A DNA stretch of 64,000 nt from contig JABSOY010000007.1 in NCBI GenBank assembly GCA_013215385.1, positions 372,001-436,000 of the forward strand, read 5' to 3'. A program made the position numbers and the translations under genes. Below, in pieces: positions 9,576 through 18,493 of the stretch; position 1 is the first letter of the stretch; the number at the start of each line of letters is the position of its first letter. The notes beneath the pieces are model-generated. The model was not told the origin of the DNA. It did not search any database and saw only the letters and a program-made list of their open reading frames with translations. The stretch comes from Colwellia sp. (GTDB taxonomy: Bacteria > Pseudomonadota > Gammaproteobacteria > Enterobacterales > Alteromonadaceae).

Positions 9576-11141
9576 GTGGACTTTATTTGGATTTTATTTG
9601 CCTTTGGCTGTGGCATGGCGGCAAAGTCGTTTTCGTTACCTCCTTCTATTGGTTACTTATTTGCAGGATTCTTACTGAACTTTTTAGGTTTTCAAGCGGA
9701 TGACAGTATCGTTACCCTTGCAAAATTAGGCATCACTTTAATGTTATTTACCATAGGCTTAAAGCTAAACATTAAAGACCTAATTAAAAAAGAAGTATGG
9801 TTAGGCACTTTATCTCATAGTATTCTTTGGCTGATACTCGGCGTTTTATTACTAAAGCTATTCGCCGTTGCAGCTATTAGCTATTTTTCAGATTTATCAT
9901 TTTATACCATCAGCTTAATTATTTTTGCACTAAGCTTTAGCAGCACGGTTTGTGTTGTAAAACTTATGGATGATCATGGTGAAATGCGTACCCGTCATGG
10001 CAAGTTAGCGATTGGTGTTTTAGTTATACAAGATATTGTGGCCGTTATATTTATAGTAGCCGCTACAGGAAAGTTGCCCAGTTGGTGGGCATTATTATTA
10101 CTTAGTGCATTTGTCATCAAACCTTTAATTAATAAAGTCATTGATCAAGTAGGACATGGCGAGCTTATTCCATTAACCGGATTTTTCTTAGCCTTTGGTG
10201 CGTACGAACTGTTTGAATTAGTTAATATTAAAGGTGACTTAGGTGCTCTTTTAGTCGGTATGTACTTAGCTTCACACTGTAAAGCGAGCGAAATTAATAA
10301 ATCATTAATGGGTTTTAAAGACCTATTTCTTATTGGATTTTTCTTATCCATTGGTTTTAGTGCACTACCTACATGGGAAATGTTGGCGATGGCAAGTTTG
10401 CTAACTTTATTGATCCCTTTAAAATTTTGTTTGTTCTTTTTCTTATTTACTAAATTACACTTACGAGGAAGAACTTCTTATTTGTCCGCTTTAGCATTGA
10501 GTAATTTCAGTGAGTTTGGTTTAATCATTGCTACTTTATCAAAAGAAAATGGATGGTTAAGTAATGACTGGCTGGTTATTTTATCACTCGCCGTATCCTT
10601 GTCGTTTATTATCACCAATATTACTTACAATTTTGCTCATCAATTTTTTACTCAACATAAAACTTTTATTAACAAATTTGAGAGTAAAAATAAACTCAGT
10701 GAAGACACTTTCACTCAACCTTGTGATGCCCCCATAGTGGTCATTGGCATGGGTCGTGTTGGTATGGGCGCATACACAGCGTTAAATAACCAAGTTTCAG
10801 GTCAGGTATGGGGATTAGATGCGGACCAAGAAAAAATTGCTTGGTTAAATAAAAATAAAGTTCAAGCTTTTTGCGGTGATGCAGAGAATATTGATTTTTG
10901 GGAAAATATAAATATAGATAAATTAGAGCTAATATTGCTCGCCCTGCCTAAGATCCAAGATATTAAAAGTATTACTCTGCAGTTAAGACATGCAAATTAT
11001 CAAGGTAAAATAGCAGCTATCGCGCGTTTTGACGATGAAAGACAAAAGCTTGAAACATACGGTGTTGATAAGGTGTTTAACTTCTATAACGAAGCTGGTG
11101 TCGGTTTTGCTGACGAAAGCTTAGCGATGATAAAAACTTAA
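9576..11141 (+). CDS. CPA2 family cation:proton antiporter with TrkA-N domain (KefB/KefC-like)
   Basis: 521 residues, GTG start one base after the tesA stop. The first 370 residues are a 12-helix Na+/H+ exchanger domain (for example LGITLMLFTIGLKLNI and the LSFSSTVCVVKLMDDHGEM region). After a hydrophilic linker comes a Rossmann-fold TrkA-N domain starting at PIVVIGMGRVGMGAY, with a GxGxxG nucleotide motif and the acidic end LDAD. Kef-type proteins export K+ in exchange for H+ and are gated by nucleotides or glutathione adducts. Ends before a strong terminator. Confidence 0.88.
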   Translation: MDFIWILFAFGCGMAAKSFSLPPSIGYLFAGFLLNFLGFQADDSIVTLAKLGITLMLFTIGLKLNIKDLIKKEVWLGTLSHSILWLILGVLLLKLFAVAAISYFSDLSFYTISLIIFALSFSSTVCVVKLMDDHGEMRTRHGKLAIGVLVIQDIVAVIFIVAATGKLPSWWALLLLSAFVIKPLINKVIDQVGHGELIPLTGFFLAFGAYELFELVNIKGDLGALLVGMYLASHCKASEINKSLMGFKDLFLIGFFLSIGFSALPTWEMLAMASLLTLLIPLKFCLFFFLFTKLHLRGRTSYLSALALSNFSEFGLIIATLSKENGWLSNDWLVILSLAVSLSFIITNITYNFAHQFFTQHKTFINKFESKNKLSEDTFTQPCDAPIVVIGMGRVGMGAYTALNNQVSGQVWGLDADQEKIAWLNKNKVQAFCGDAENIDFWENINIDKLELILLALPKIQDIKSITLQLRHANYQGKIAAIARFDDERQKLETYGVDKVFNFYNEAGVGFADESLAMIKT

Positions 11142-11256
11142 CGCTTTAACTATGTTATATCTCACCTGCAATGCTCAATGCTTTAACGGTGAGAGCTTAA
11201 CATTAGAAGACTTGTTAAATTAAAGAAGCTGTCGTAATCAGGTATATTTTAGACAT

Positions 11257-11286
11257 AAAAAAACCGACAATACGTCGGTTTTTTTA
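11257..11286. terminator. Bidirectional terminator between antiporter gene and tRNA operon
   Basis: Stem AAAAAAACCGAC / GTCGGTTTTTTT around AATAC. It can stop the antiporter transcript on the plus strand and the tRNA operon on the minus strand. A decayed second copy with mismatched stem lies at about 11568-11598, inside the next repeat unit. Confidence 0.8.
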
Positions 11287-11331
11287 TTAAAACATTCACT
11301 TATTATCAAATGTTCACACAGATAAAATAAG

Positions 11332-11407
11332 TGGCATCCCTAAGGGGATTCGAACCCCTGTTACCGCCGTGAAAGGGCGGTGTCCTAGGCCTCTAGACGA
11401 TAGGGAC
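11332..11407 (-). tRNA. tRNA-Glu (TTC), copy 1
   Basis: 76 bases including encoded CCA. On the minus strand the acceptor stem GTCCCTA pairs with TAGGGAT, the anticodon loop is CTTTCAC (anticodon TTC) and the T loop is GTTCGAATC. It is the last of four identical Glu genes read from the promoter near 12530. Confidence 0.97.
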
Positions 11408-11642
11408 ACTAAAACTATTAGATATTTAAATATTGAATTAACAAGGTTTAAATACTTTAGAAAAGCATCAACAAGATTTACATCTTGTTCTTTATGATTA
11501 AAAGTAAAACTTAGAACCAAAGGAAATAACAAGACCTAGTTTGTTATACCCTACCTATTTTAGACATAAAAAAACCGACAATTAGCCGGGCTTTTTATTA
11601 ATACATTTACTTATTATCAAATGTTCACACAGATAAAATAAG

Positions 11643-11718
11643 TGGCATCCCTAAGGGGATTCGAACCCCTGTTACCGCCGTGAAAGGGCGGTGTCCTAGG
11701 CCTCTAGACGATAGGGAC
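11643..11718 (-). tRNA. tRNA-Glu (TTC), copy 2
   Basis: Identical in the mature sequence to the other three copies; 76 bases with encoded CCA, anticodon TTC. The unit from here to copy 1 is 311 bases and includes a decayed copy of the operon terminator. Confidence 0.97.
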
Positions 11719-11903
11719 ACTAAAACTATTACATACTTAAATATTGAATAAACAACGTTTAAATACTTTAGAAAAGCATCAACAAGATTTTCATCTTGTT
11801 CTTTATGATTTAAAGTAAACTTAAAATCAAAGGAAATAACAAGACCTAGTTTGCTATACCCTTACCTATTTTAGATCATCTCTGCGAGATTACAAAAAAT
11901 AAG

Positions 11904-11979
11904 TGGCATCCCTAAGGGGATTCGAACCCCTGTTACCGCCGTGAAAGGGCGGTGTCCTAGGCCTCTAGACGATAGGGAC
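11904..11979 (-). tRNA. tRNA-Glu (TTC), copy 3
   Basis: Identical to the other Glu copies; 76 bases with encoded CCA. Spacing to copy 2 is 261 bases; the spacer matches the other spacers over most of its length. Confidence 0.97.
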
Positions 11980-12168
11980 ACTAAAACTATTAAATACTTA
12001 AACATTAAATAAACAACATTTAAATACTTTAGAAAAGCATCAGACAAGACTCTCATCTTGTTCTTTATGATGTAAAGTTGCCTTTAAATCAAAGGAGATA
12101 ACAAGACCTAGTTTGTTATACCCTATTTACCTATTTCAAATAATCTCTGTTGAGATTAAAATAATAAG

Positions 12169-12244
12169 TGGCATCCCTAAGGGGATTCGAACCCCTGTTA
12201 CCGCCGTGAAAGGGCGGTGTCCTAGGCCTCTAGACGATAGGGAC
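12169..12244 (-). tRNA. tRNA-Glu (TTC), copy 4
   Basis: Identical to the other Glu copies; 76 bases with encoded CCA. It is the promoter-proximal Glu gene, about 100 bases after tRNA-Ala. Confidence 0.97.
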
Positions 12245-12345
12245 ACAAAATCTATCGTGAAAAGTAAACTTTTCTATTTCAAAGTAAAAAATATTTTGAA
12301 ACCAAACTTGTTTGAATAACAAAGCTATTCACACAAAATAAAACT

Positions 12346-12421
12346 TGGTGGAGCTATGCGGGATCGAACCGCAGACCTCTTCGCTGCCAGCGAAGCGCTC
12401 TCCCAGCTGAGCTATAGCCCC
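12346..12421 (-). tRNA. tRNA-Ala (GGC)
   Basis: 76 bases with encoded CCA. On the minus strand the acceptor stem is GGGGCTA/TAGCTCC, the anticodon stem CTTCG/CGAAG encloses loop CTGGCAG, giving anticodon GGC. First gene of the Ala-Glu(x4) operon. Confidence 0.97.
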
Positions 12422-12503
12422 GCTTATAAATAGATAACGTGGCCTAATACGTTATAAATTTATTGCTAAACAAATGACTAATCACTCGTTGAAAGCGAGG
12501 CGC

Positions 12504-12532
12504 ATTCTAAGCACCCCCCCCTAAAGTGTCAA
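12504..12532 (-). promoter_or_regulatory. Sigma-70 stable-RNA promoter of the tRNA operon
   Basis: On the minus strand: TTGACA (12527-12532), a 17-base spacer containing eight consecutive G, and TAGAAT (12504-12509), followed by the GC-rich discriminator GCGCCTCGC. Consensus -35, ideal spacing and a GC-rich discriminator are what stringently controlled tRNA/rRNA promoters look like. Confidence 0.8.
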
Positions 12533-12778
12533 CTCTTTTTTTCCATAAAAAGCTAATTCTTTCAAAGTTTCTATATAAGTGTTTATTTATACGACAGGTT
12601 GACTATTTTTTGTTTAATCAGTTATTTATCCCCATCCTAGTTCTAATAAGCCGCTATATTTGAAACACATATTCAAAATATTTCCAATGCACAGGATTAG
12701 TTATATAAAGCCATTTAAAATCTACTTTTTTTAAAAATCATAAGCAAACACAGCCAATTCAACGTTTATGGTTTATTT

Positions 12779-12808
12779 TTGACAAAATTGTAGGTAAAGT
12801 TGTACTAA
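12779..12808 (+). promoter_or_regulatory. Possible promoter of ybhK
   Basis: TTGACA at 12779-12784 with a weak -10 (TACTAA, 12803-12808) after 18 bases, 22 bases ahead of the ATG. The rest of the gap 12533-12778 is AT-rich and holds nothing else that I can name. Confidence 0.35.
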
Positions 12809-12830
12809 GATCTGATAAAAAGAATTTTTC

Positions 12831-13736
12831 ATGAAAATAGAAGAGCTAAATGTTGTAGCTATAGGTGGAGGTCATGGTTTAGGCCGTGTGTTATCGACAC
12901 TTTCTTTTTTAGAAAAACAATTAACGGGCATAGTAACCACCACAGACAACGGTGGTTCAACAGGCCGTTTAAGAAAGCGAAGTAGCTCTATTGCATGGGG
13001 TGACTTACGTAACTGTTTAACATTACTTGTAGATAAAGACTCTATTGGTAGTCAACTCTTTAACTTTAGGTTTGACGGTCAAGACGAGTTAGGCGGTCAT
13101 AATCTAGGTAACCTTATTCTTTATGCGCTCGGACAACTTCAGTCACGCCCATTAGACTCGATTAAACTCGTTAGGCGCTTATTAGGGGTTAAAACTGCAT
13201 TATACCCAATGTCTGAAACCCCAACCGATCTAATGGGTTTTTATCCCAAAGGACGTTGTAAGGTCGGTGAGCTTTCTGTAGATAAAATGCCAATAATGCC
13301 TGATAGCCTTTTATTAGCTCCCTTAGTTAAAACCTTGCCCTTTTGTGTTGATGCCATAGCTTCTGCTGATTTAATTATTTTAGGCCCTGGAAGCTTTCTT
13401 ACTAGTGTTATACCGCCCTTATTGGTACGTGATATAAGTAAAGCAATAGATGCAAGCTCTGCTCATTGTGTTTTCATAGAAAATTTATGTGATGAAGAGA
13501 GTCCTGCCGCGGCATTGTCTTTAGATGAAAAATTAGATTGGATAAAAAGTAATATTGGCTGTTTGCCTATTGATAGTGTTATTTGCCATGATAAAAGCAT
13601 TACGTCGGCGCTTGTGCCGGTAATTCATTGCGACTTAAGTGATGGCTCTGGAAGCCATTATCATGACAGAAAGAAGTTACTTGCAGCACTTGATTTATGC
13701 ATTAATCAATTTAAAGACCAAACACTCCCTGTTTAA
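12831..13736 (+). CDS. ybhK: YvcK/YbhK family protein (CofD-like)
   Basis: 301 residues. The N-terminus VVAIGGGHGLGRVLSTLS is the glycine-rich nucleotide-binding start of the family, followed by TTTDNGGSTGRLR and WGDLRNCL, both diagnostic, and later LGPGSFLTSVIPPLLV. Members (E. coli YbhK, B. subtilis YvcK) resemble CofD phospholactate transferase and bind UDP-sugars; YvcK is needed for normal cell shape on gluconeogenic carbon. Length equals E. coli YbhK (302). Single gene ending at a bidirectional terminator shared with dcd. Confidence 0.88.
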   Translation: MKIEELNVVAIGGGHGLGRVLSTLSFLEKQLTGIVTTTDNGGSTGRLRKRSSSIAWGDLRNCLTLLVDKDSIGSQLFNFRFDGQDELGGHNLGNLILYALGQLQSRPLDSIKLVRRLLGVKTALYPMSETPTDLMGFYPKGRCKVGELSVDKMPIMPDSLLLAPLVKTLPFCVDAIASADLIILGPGSFLTSVIPPLLVRDISKAIDASSAHCVFIENLCDEESPAAALSLDEKLDWIKSNIGCLPIDSVICHDKSITSALVPVIHCDLSDGSGSHYHDRKKLLAALDLCINQFKDQTLPV

Positions 13737-13774
13737 TAAACAGTTAAATACTTTTACCAAATAATGCTCTTATT

Positions 13775-13812
13775 AAAAAGCCCGTGAAATAATATTTCAC
13801 GGGCTTTTTTTA
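13775..13812. terminator. Bidirectional terminator between ybhK and dcd
   Basis: Stem AAAAAGCCCGTGAAAT / ATTTCACGGGCTTTTTTT around a short AT loop, 40 bases after ybhK; its right arm touches the dcd stop codon on the other strand. Confidence 0.85.
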
Positions 13813-14406
13813 TTTTTTTACTTCTTCATCTTCACTAATACGACTAGCAACGGCACCGGTTTGATTTTTGTATTTAGCATCTTCTCTTTTGTTATAAGGA
13901 CGGGCGGCACTTGACGACATTGTTTCAAAATTCAATGCGGCTATTTTCATTTTAGGTCGCAGTGCTAAAGGTAACTTTCCGCTGTTATAAAATTCGAGCA
14001 CTATTTGTCCTGACCAACCGGGGTCAATGCGATGTGCTGTAACATGTACCATTAATCCTAAACGGGCTAAGGATGAACGACCGTCTAACCAACCAACAAT
14101 ATTATCAGGTAAAGTTACTGACTCATACGTTACTGCTAACGCTAATTCTCCAGGATGTAAAAAGAAAGCTTCTCCATCAGGAATAATAATTTCATCACTC
14201 ATTACTGAATCCATGGCCTTTTGCACTTCTGCTTTAGGGCCACTTAAATCAATGTAAGGTGCGGTGTGATCTTGAAATACACGAAACTCATTACCTAAAC
14301 GAATATCAACACTTACACCCGAAATCATACTGCTATCAGGTTTTGGTAGAATAATAATTTCATTATTGTCGATAGATGCTTCTATGTCTTTATCACATAA
14401 TCTCAT
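13810..14406 (-). CDS. dcd: dCTP deaminase
   Basis: 198 residues (E. coli 193). Start [12 protein letters not shown] matches the family; the body has [50 protein letters not shown] with the catalytic Arg/Ser/Glu region ([18 protein letters not shown]). The enzyme deaminates dCTP to dUTP for thymidylate synthesis in the cytosol as a homotrimer. The order with mrp and metG is common in gammaproteobacteria. Confidence 0.95.
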   Translation of the reverse strand: MRLCDKDIEASIDNNEIIILPKPDSSMISGVSVDIRLGNEFRVFQDHTAPYIDLSGPKAEVQKAMDSVMSDEIIIPDGEAFFLHPGELALAVTYESVTLPDNIVGWLDGRSSLARLGLMVHVTAHRIDPGWSGQIVLEFYNSGKLPLALRPKMKIAALNFETMSSSAARPYNKREDAKYKNQTGAVASRISEDEEVKK

Positions 14407-14459
14407 TTGAATTCTTCTTTAGGTTAATAACGTATTTCAATAAAAAGGAAGACTTTATA

Positions 14460-15557
14460 TTAATCTTCAATCACTAAACTTGCTGTATTTGGACTCGCCG
14501 CATCAAGCTGTAGATATAATTGGGCGGCAATATTTCGCGCTATCTTACGGTATTGCAGGCTAATGTCGCTAGTCTTATCTTTGGTTATTGGCGAATGGCC
14601 ATTGTCAGCATCGGTACGAATATCAATATTAAGCGGTAATTGCCCTAATAGTTTTGTTTTATACTGATTAGCAACACGCTCGCCGCCTCCTTGACCAAAC
14701 AAATGCGATTGATGACCACATTTTTCGCACAGGTGATAGCTCATATTTTCAATAATCCCCAAAACAGGAACCTTTACTTGCTCAAACATCGCAATGCCTT
14801 TTATCGCATCAGCTAGTGCTATATCTTGCGGTGTAGTAATAACCACAGAGGCGGCAACAGGGACTTGTTGAGAAAGTGTTAGTTGAATATCTCCCGTGCC
14901 TGGTGGCATATCGACAATTAAGTAATCAATATCTGGCCAATGGGTTTCATTTAATAACTGGCTAAACGCTCGGCTCGCCATTGGACCTCGCCAAACAGTC
15001 GCATCGTTTTCATCAACCAGAAAACCTAGTGACATAGCGCTTAACCCCTTTGACACCAGAGGGGTTAGTAACTTCCCGTCGATTGACGTGGGTTTTTGCC
15101 CTTTCAACCCGAGTAAGGTCGGGATAGATGGGCCGTAAATATCAGCATCTAAAATAGCCACAGAGCTGCCTTCAGCTATTAAAGCGTAAGCAATATTTAC
15201 CGCTGTCGTTGACTTACCCACTCCGCCCTTACCAGAAGCAATGGCGATTATATTTTTAATGCCGGCAAGCTCATGGCTACGCACCGCTTTAATATTGAAA
15301 TTAATGTCGAAACGTACAGTTTGCTTAAGTTGTTCGCTTAGCACTTCAGCTAACTGTTCTATTTCGCCAATACATGGAAAGGGTAAAGAAAATTTGATCA
15401 CTATCTGCTTAGCTTTACCCAAAATATATTCCGGAACAATATCAGGGAATAAAATTCCCTTTGGAAAACTTTCACTCGTGTAGTGTTCTAAAAGGCTAAG
15501 AATCGTTTGTTGCGTATCACTAGAGACTGTTTTTGAGGAAAATATCTTTGAGAACAT
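14460..15557 (-). CDS. apbC: Iron-sulfur cluster carrier Mrp/ApbC (P-loop ATPase)
   Basis: 365 residues from the ATG at 15555-15557; a TTG ten codons upstream is possible but less likely. N-terminal MIP18-like domain, then a deviant Walker A KGGVGKSTTAVNIA, the DADIYGPS motif, VDMPPGTGDIQLTL, and the CEKCGHQSHLFGQGG segment with the CxxC that binds the bridging Fe-S cluster. Members carry Fe-S clusters to target apoproteins. Divergent from metG with about 105 bases between starts, as in E. coli (mrp/metG). Confidence 0.92.
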   Translation of the reverse strand: MFSKIFSSKTVSSDTQQTILSLLEHYTSESFPKGILFPDIVPEYILGKAKQIVIKFSLPFPCIGEIEQLAEVLSEQLKQTVRFDINFNIKAVRSHELAGIKNIIAIASGKGGVGKSTTAVNIAYALIAEGSSVAILDADIYGPSIPTLLGLKGQKPTSIDGKLLTPLVSKGLSAMSLGFLVDENDATVWRGPMASRAFSQLLNETHWPDIDYLIVDMPPGTGDIQLTLSQQVPVAASVVITTPQDIALADAIKGIAMFEQVKVPVLGIIENMSYHLCEKCGHQSHLFGQGGGERVANQYKTKLLGQLPLNIDIRTDADNGHSPITKDKTSDISLQYRKIARNIAAQLYLQLDAASPNTASLVIED

Positions 15558-15662
15558 TTTAAAAGGCACTTTATCGCGTTTAAGCAATAATTATTGATGA
15601 AAAGTAATGACAAATTCTGTACCATTCCCTCTATAATTACCACCAATAAATGTAAACTTTCT

Positions 15663-17792
15663 ATGTCGTTACCTAAGTCATCATCACAAGCTGAAAATAA
15701 ACGTAAAATTCTTGTTACCTGTGCTTTACCCTATGCCAATGGTTCTATCCATTTAGGTCATATGCTAGAGCACATTCAAACCGATATTTGGGTACGTTTT
15801 CAGCGAATGCGTGGACATGAAACTTATTTCGTCTGTGCTGATGACGCTCATGGCACGCCGATTATGCTTAAAGCACAAGAGCTTGGCATAACACCAGAAG
15901 AAATGATCAAAGGTGTGCGTGAAGAGCGTATTAAAGAATTTAGTGACTTCCACATTAGCTTTGATAATTACCACACAACACATAGCGATGAGAACAAAGA
16001 GTACTCTGAAAGAATTTACAACAGTTTATATGCGAAAGGCCATATTAAAACCCGCACTATTTCTCAGTTATATGACCCTGAAAAAGGCATGTTTTTAGCT
16101 GACCGATTTGTGAAGGGTACTTGCCCAAAATGTAAAAGTGAAGATGAAAATGGTGATAGCTGTGACAACTGTGGTGCGACTTATTCACCAACAGAAGTGC
16201 TAAATCCACGTTCAGCCATTTCAGGCGCTACACCGATATTAAAAGATTCAGAACATTACTTTTTTGACTTACCTGCTTTTGAAACCATGTTAGCAGACTG
16301 GATACGCAGTGGTACATTACAAGAAGAAGTAGCGAATAAACTCAACGAATGGTTCGAACAAGGCTTAAAGCAGTGGGATATTAGCCGTGACGCGCCTTAT
16401 TTTGGTTTTGAAATACCTAATGCTCCAGGTAAATTTTTCTATGTCTGGTTAGATGCACCTATAGGTTATATGGGTAGTTTTAAAAACCTATGTAATAAAG
16501 ATAGCAGTATCGATTTTGACAGCTTTTGGAATAAAGACTCAGACGCAGAGCTTTATCACTTCATCGGTAAAGACATTATCAACTTCCACAGCCTATTCTG
16601 GCCAGCGATGTTAGAAGGTGCAGATTTCCGTAAACCTACGGCTGTTTTCGCTCATGGATTTGTGACCGTGAACGGAGAAAAAATGTCTAAATCTAAAGGT
16701 ACGTTTATTAAAGCCAGTACCTATTTAGCGCATTTAAACCCTGAATACTTACGTTATTACTACGCCGCTAAATTAACGCACAAAATTGATGATTTAGATT
16801 TGAACCTTGAAGATTTCGCTCAACGCGTTAATTCAGATTTAGTCGGTAAAGTGGTCAACATTGCTTCACGTTGTGCAAGTTTTATCACTAAACGTTTTGA
16901 TGGCATGTTATCTACCAATATTGATAACCAAGAACTTGCTGATGAAGTAATGGCTGCAGGTGACAGTATTGCTGCTCATTATGAATCACGTGATTTTGGA
17001 CGTGGCATGCGTGAAATAATGGCTTTGGCTGATAAGGTTAACGAATATATTGCGATAAAAGAACCTTGGCAATTAGTGAAAGACGAAACTAAGCAGCAAG
17101 AAGTACAAGACATTTGTTCGTTAGGCATCAACATGTTCCGTACTCTAATGATTTATTTAAAACCGGTACTGCCTGTATTAGCAGATAGCACAGCAACCTT
17201 TTTAAATGATGAGTTAACCTGGGAAGGACATAAAACCTTATTAACAAACCATAAAATCAACAAGTTTAAAGCCCTATTACAACGCGTAGATATGGATAAA
17301 GTTAATGCAATGACTGATGCGTCGAAAGACAATTTACTCGCAAAAGATGAAGCAGAAAATATCACGAAGAAAAAGAAGAAAGCTAAAAAAGAAAAAGTCG
17401 TTGATAACACCGCAGCTCTTAGCGATCCATTAGGCTGTGACCCGATCAGCGAAGAAATTCAATTTGACGATTTTGCTAAAATCGATTTACGTATTGTCAA
17501 AATTATTAATGCTGAACACGTTGAAAAAGCTGATAAATTATTACGCTTAACCCTCGCTCTTGATTCAAAAGAAGAAGGTGGTGAAACTCGTCAAGTATTT
17601 GCTGGTATCAAGTCAGCTTATCAACCAGAAGATTTAATTGGCAAGCACACCGTAATGGTCGCTAACTTAGCGCCTCGTAAAATGCGCTTTGGTATGTCTG
17701 AGGGTATGGTACTTGCGGCAGGACCTGGTGGTGAAGACTTATGGGTATTAAACCCTGATGACGGTGCTAAACCAGGTATGCGGGTTAAATAA
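15663..17792 (+). CDS. metG: Methionyl-tRNA synthetase
   Basis: 709 residues from the ATG at 15663 ([17 protein letters not shown]...); the frame is open to 15594 but that extension has no family match. Class I motifs HLGH (in [15 protein letters not shown]) and KMSKSKGTF are present, as is the zinc knuckle [18 protein letters not shown] lysine-rich linker ([10 protein letters not shown]) leads to a C-terminal tRNA-binding OB domain ([20 protein letters not shown]...) which mediates dimerisation. Charges tRNA-Met and initiator tRNA. Followed by a good terminator. Confidence 0.96.
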   Translation: MSLPKSSSQAENKRKILVTCALPYANGSIHLGHMLEHIQTDIWVRFQRMRGHETYFVCADDAHGTPIMLKAQELGITPEEMIKGVREERIKEFSDFHISFDNYHTTHSDENKEYSERIYNSLYAKGHIKTRTISQLYDPEKGMFLADRFVKGTCPKCKSEDENGDSCDNCGATYSPTEVLNPRSAISGATPILKDSEHYFFDLPAFETMLADWIRSGTLQEEVANKLNEWFEQGLKQWDISRDAPYFGFEIPNAPGKFFYVWLDAPIGYMGSFKNLCNKDSSIDFDSFWNKDSDAELYHFIGKDIINFHSLFWPAMLEGADFRKPTAVFAHGFVTVNGEKMSKSKGTFIKASTYLAHLNPEYLRYYYAAKLTHKIDDLDLNLEDFAQRVNSDLVGKVVNIASRCASFITKRFDGMLSTNIDNQELADEVMAAGDSIAAHYESRDFGRGMREIMALADKVNEYIAIKEPWQLVKDETKQQEVQDICSLGINMFRTLMIYLKPVLPVLADSTATFLNDELTWEGHKTLLTNHKINKFKALLQRVDMDKVNAMTDASKDNLLAKDEAENITKKKKKAKKEKVVDNTAALSDPLGCDPISEEIQFDDFAKIDLRIVKIINAEHVEKADKLLRLTLALDSKEEGGETRQVFAGIKSAYQPEDLIGKHTVMVANLAPRKMRFGMSEGMVLAAGPGGEDLWVLNPDDGAKPGMRVK

Positions 17793-17810
17793 TTTACTTA
17801 TCACGTCAAT

Positions 17811-17847
17811 GAAAGCAGTAAAATCTTACTGCTTTCAACTTTTTTAA
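17811..17847 (+). terminator. Rho-independent terminator of metG
   Basis: Stem GAAAGCAGTA / TACTGCTTTC around AAATCT, followed by AAC and a run of six T. Confidence 0.85.
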
Positions 17848-18079
17848 CTATTGATTATCTTCTTTATAAAATCTAATATTTCATAAATAATCTATACAAA
17901 GAAAGCTAGACAACAATGTTAAACTGTTAATATTTCAGTATGATAGTTATATACAATTTTATTGATTAGTACTCCGTATGAGCGTCCCCCCCCCTATTAA
18001 CCAGAGCTGTCGATACCCCAGGTATGAATGCCGCTTTCCGTTAAAATATTATTGTTACTCATCATTATCACTTAAGTCC

Positions 18080-18363
18080 CTTGGTTTTTAATCGGGTTAT
18101 AATGGCCTAATTGACGATGATTCAACAAAGGCTAATCTAAGCGATTTAAGCGGCATGATTCATCGTAGGGTAATATTTTGAAAATGTACCGGTTGCCTAC
18201 AATGCTCACTGACAAAAGGTTAAAACAAGCAGATTGATAAAAGAAAGAGGTAATATTCTTATTGTGATTGGTGGAGACGGTTCATTTAACGGTTTACTTG
18301 CATTGAGTAAATATTGGCGAGTCAAATTGTTGGATTTTCTGCCACCATAGATAATGCTAACTG
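18080..18363 (+). pseudogene. Relic of a 6-phosphofructokinase gene
   Basis: Read across frameshifts the DNA gives GYNGLIDDDSTKANLSDLSG, MIHR (family: GxIHRGGT), then LIKERG, then ILIVIGGDGSFNGLLALSK, then QIVGFSATIDNAN and a stop. GGDGS and the PATIDND-like block are signature sites of ATP-dependent PfkA. The sequence has at least three stops and several shifts and lacks both ends. It stands alone in a 700-base gap (17793-18493); the rest of that gap, including a nine-C run at 17986-17994, holds nothing I recognise. Confidence 0.75.
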
Positions 18364-18493
18364 AACATAACAAACACCTGTTAGCGTTTCCTTTATCTCT
18401 GGCTATTCAGCATAAAAAAGGTTTGCTAAAGTTTAATTGCGGCTCAAGAAAACATTTTCGCTTTAGCCGCACAATAACTCATAAAGTTTCGAG

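Larger units (their letters stand above)
11240..12168. repeat. Tandem array of 261-311 base units each carrying a tRNA-Glu gene
   Basis: Spacers as well as genes are repeated. Each spacer holds the same blocks: ACACTAAAACTATTA next to the tRNA, then TTTAAATACTTTAGAAAAGC, a short inverted repeat AACAAGAT...ATCTTGTT, and CAAAGGA(A/G)ATAACAAGACC. Small differences between units (indels and point changes) show that the duplications are not brand new. Confidence 0.85.

Noticed and set aside
11314-12319. Open frames of 61-72 codons over the tRNA array
   Set aside because: They run through the tRNA genes and owe their similarity to the repeated tRNA sequence.
15594-15662. 23-codon N-terminal extension of metG
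   Set aside because: The extension does not resemble the family and the ATG at 15663 gives the normal start; there is no stronger ribosome site upstream.
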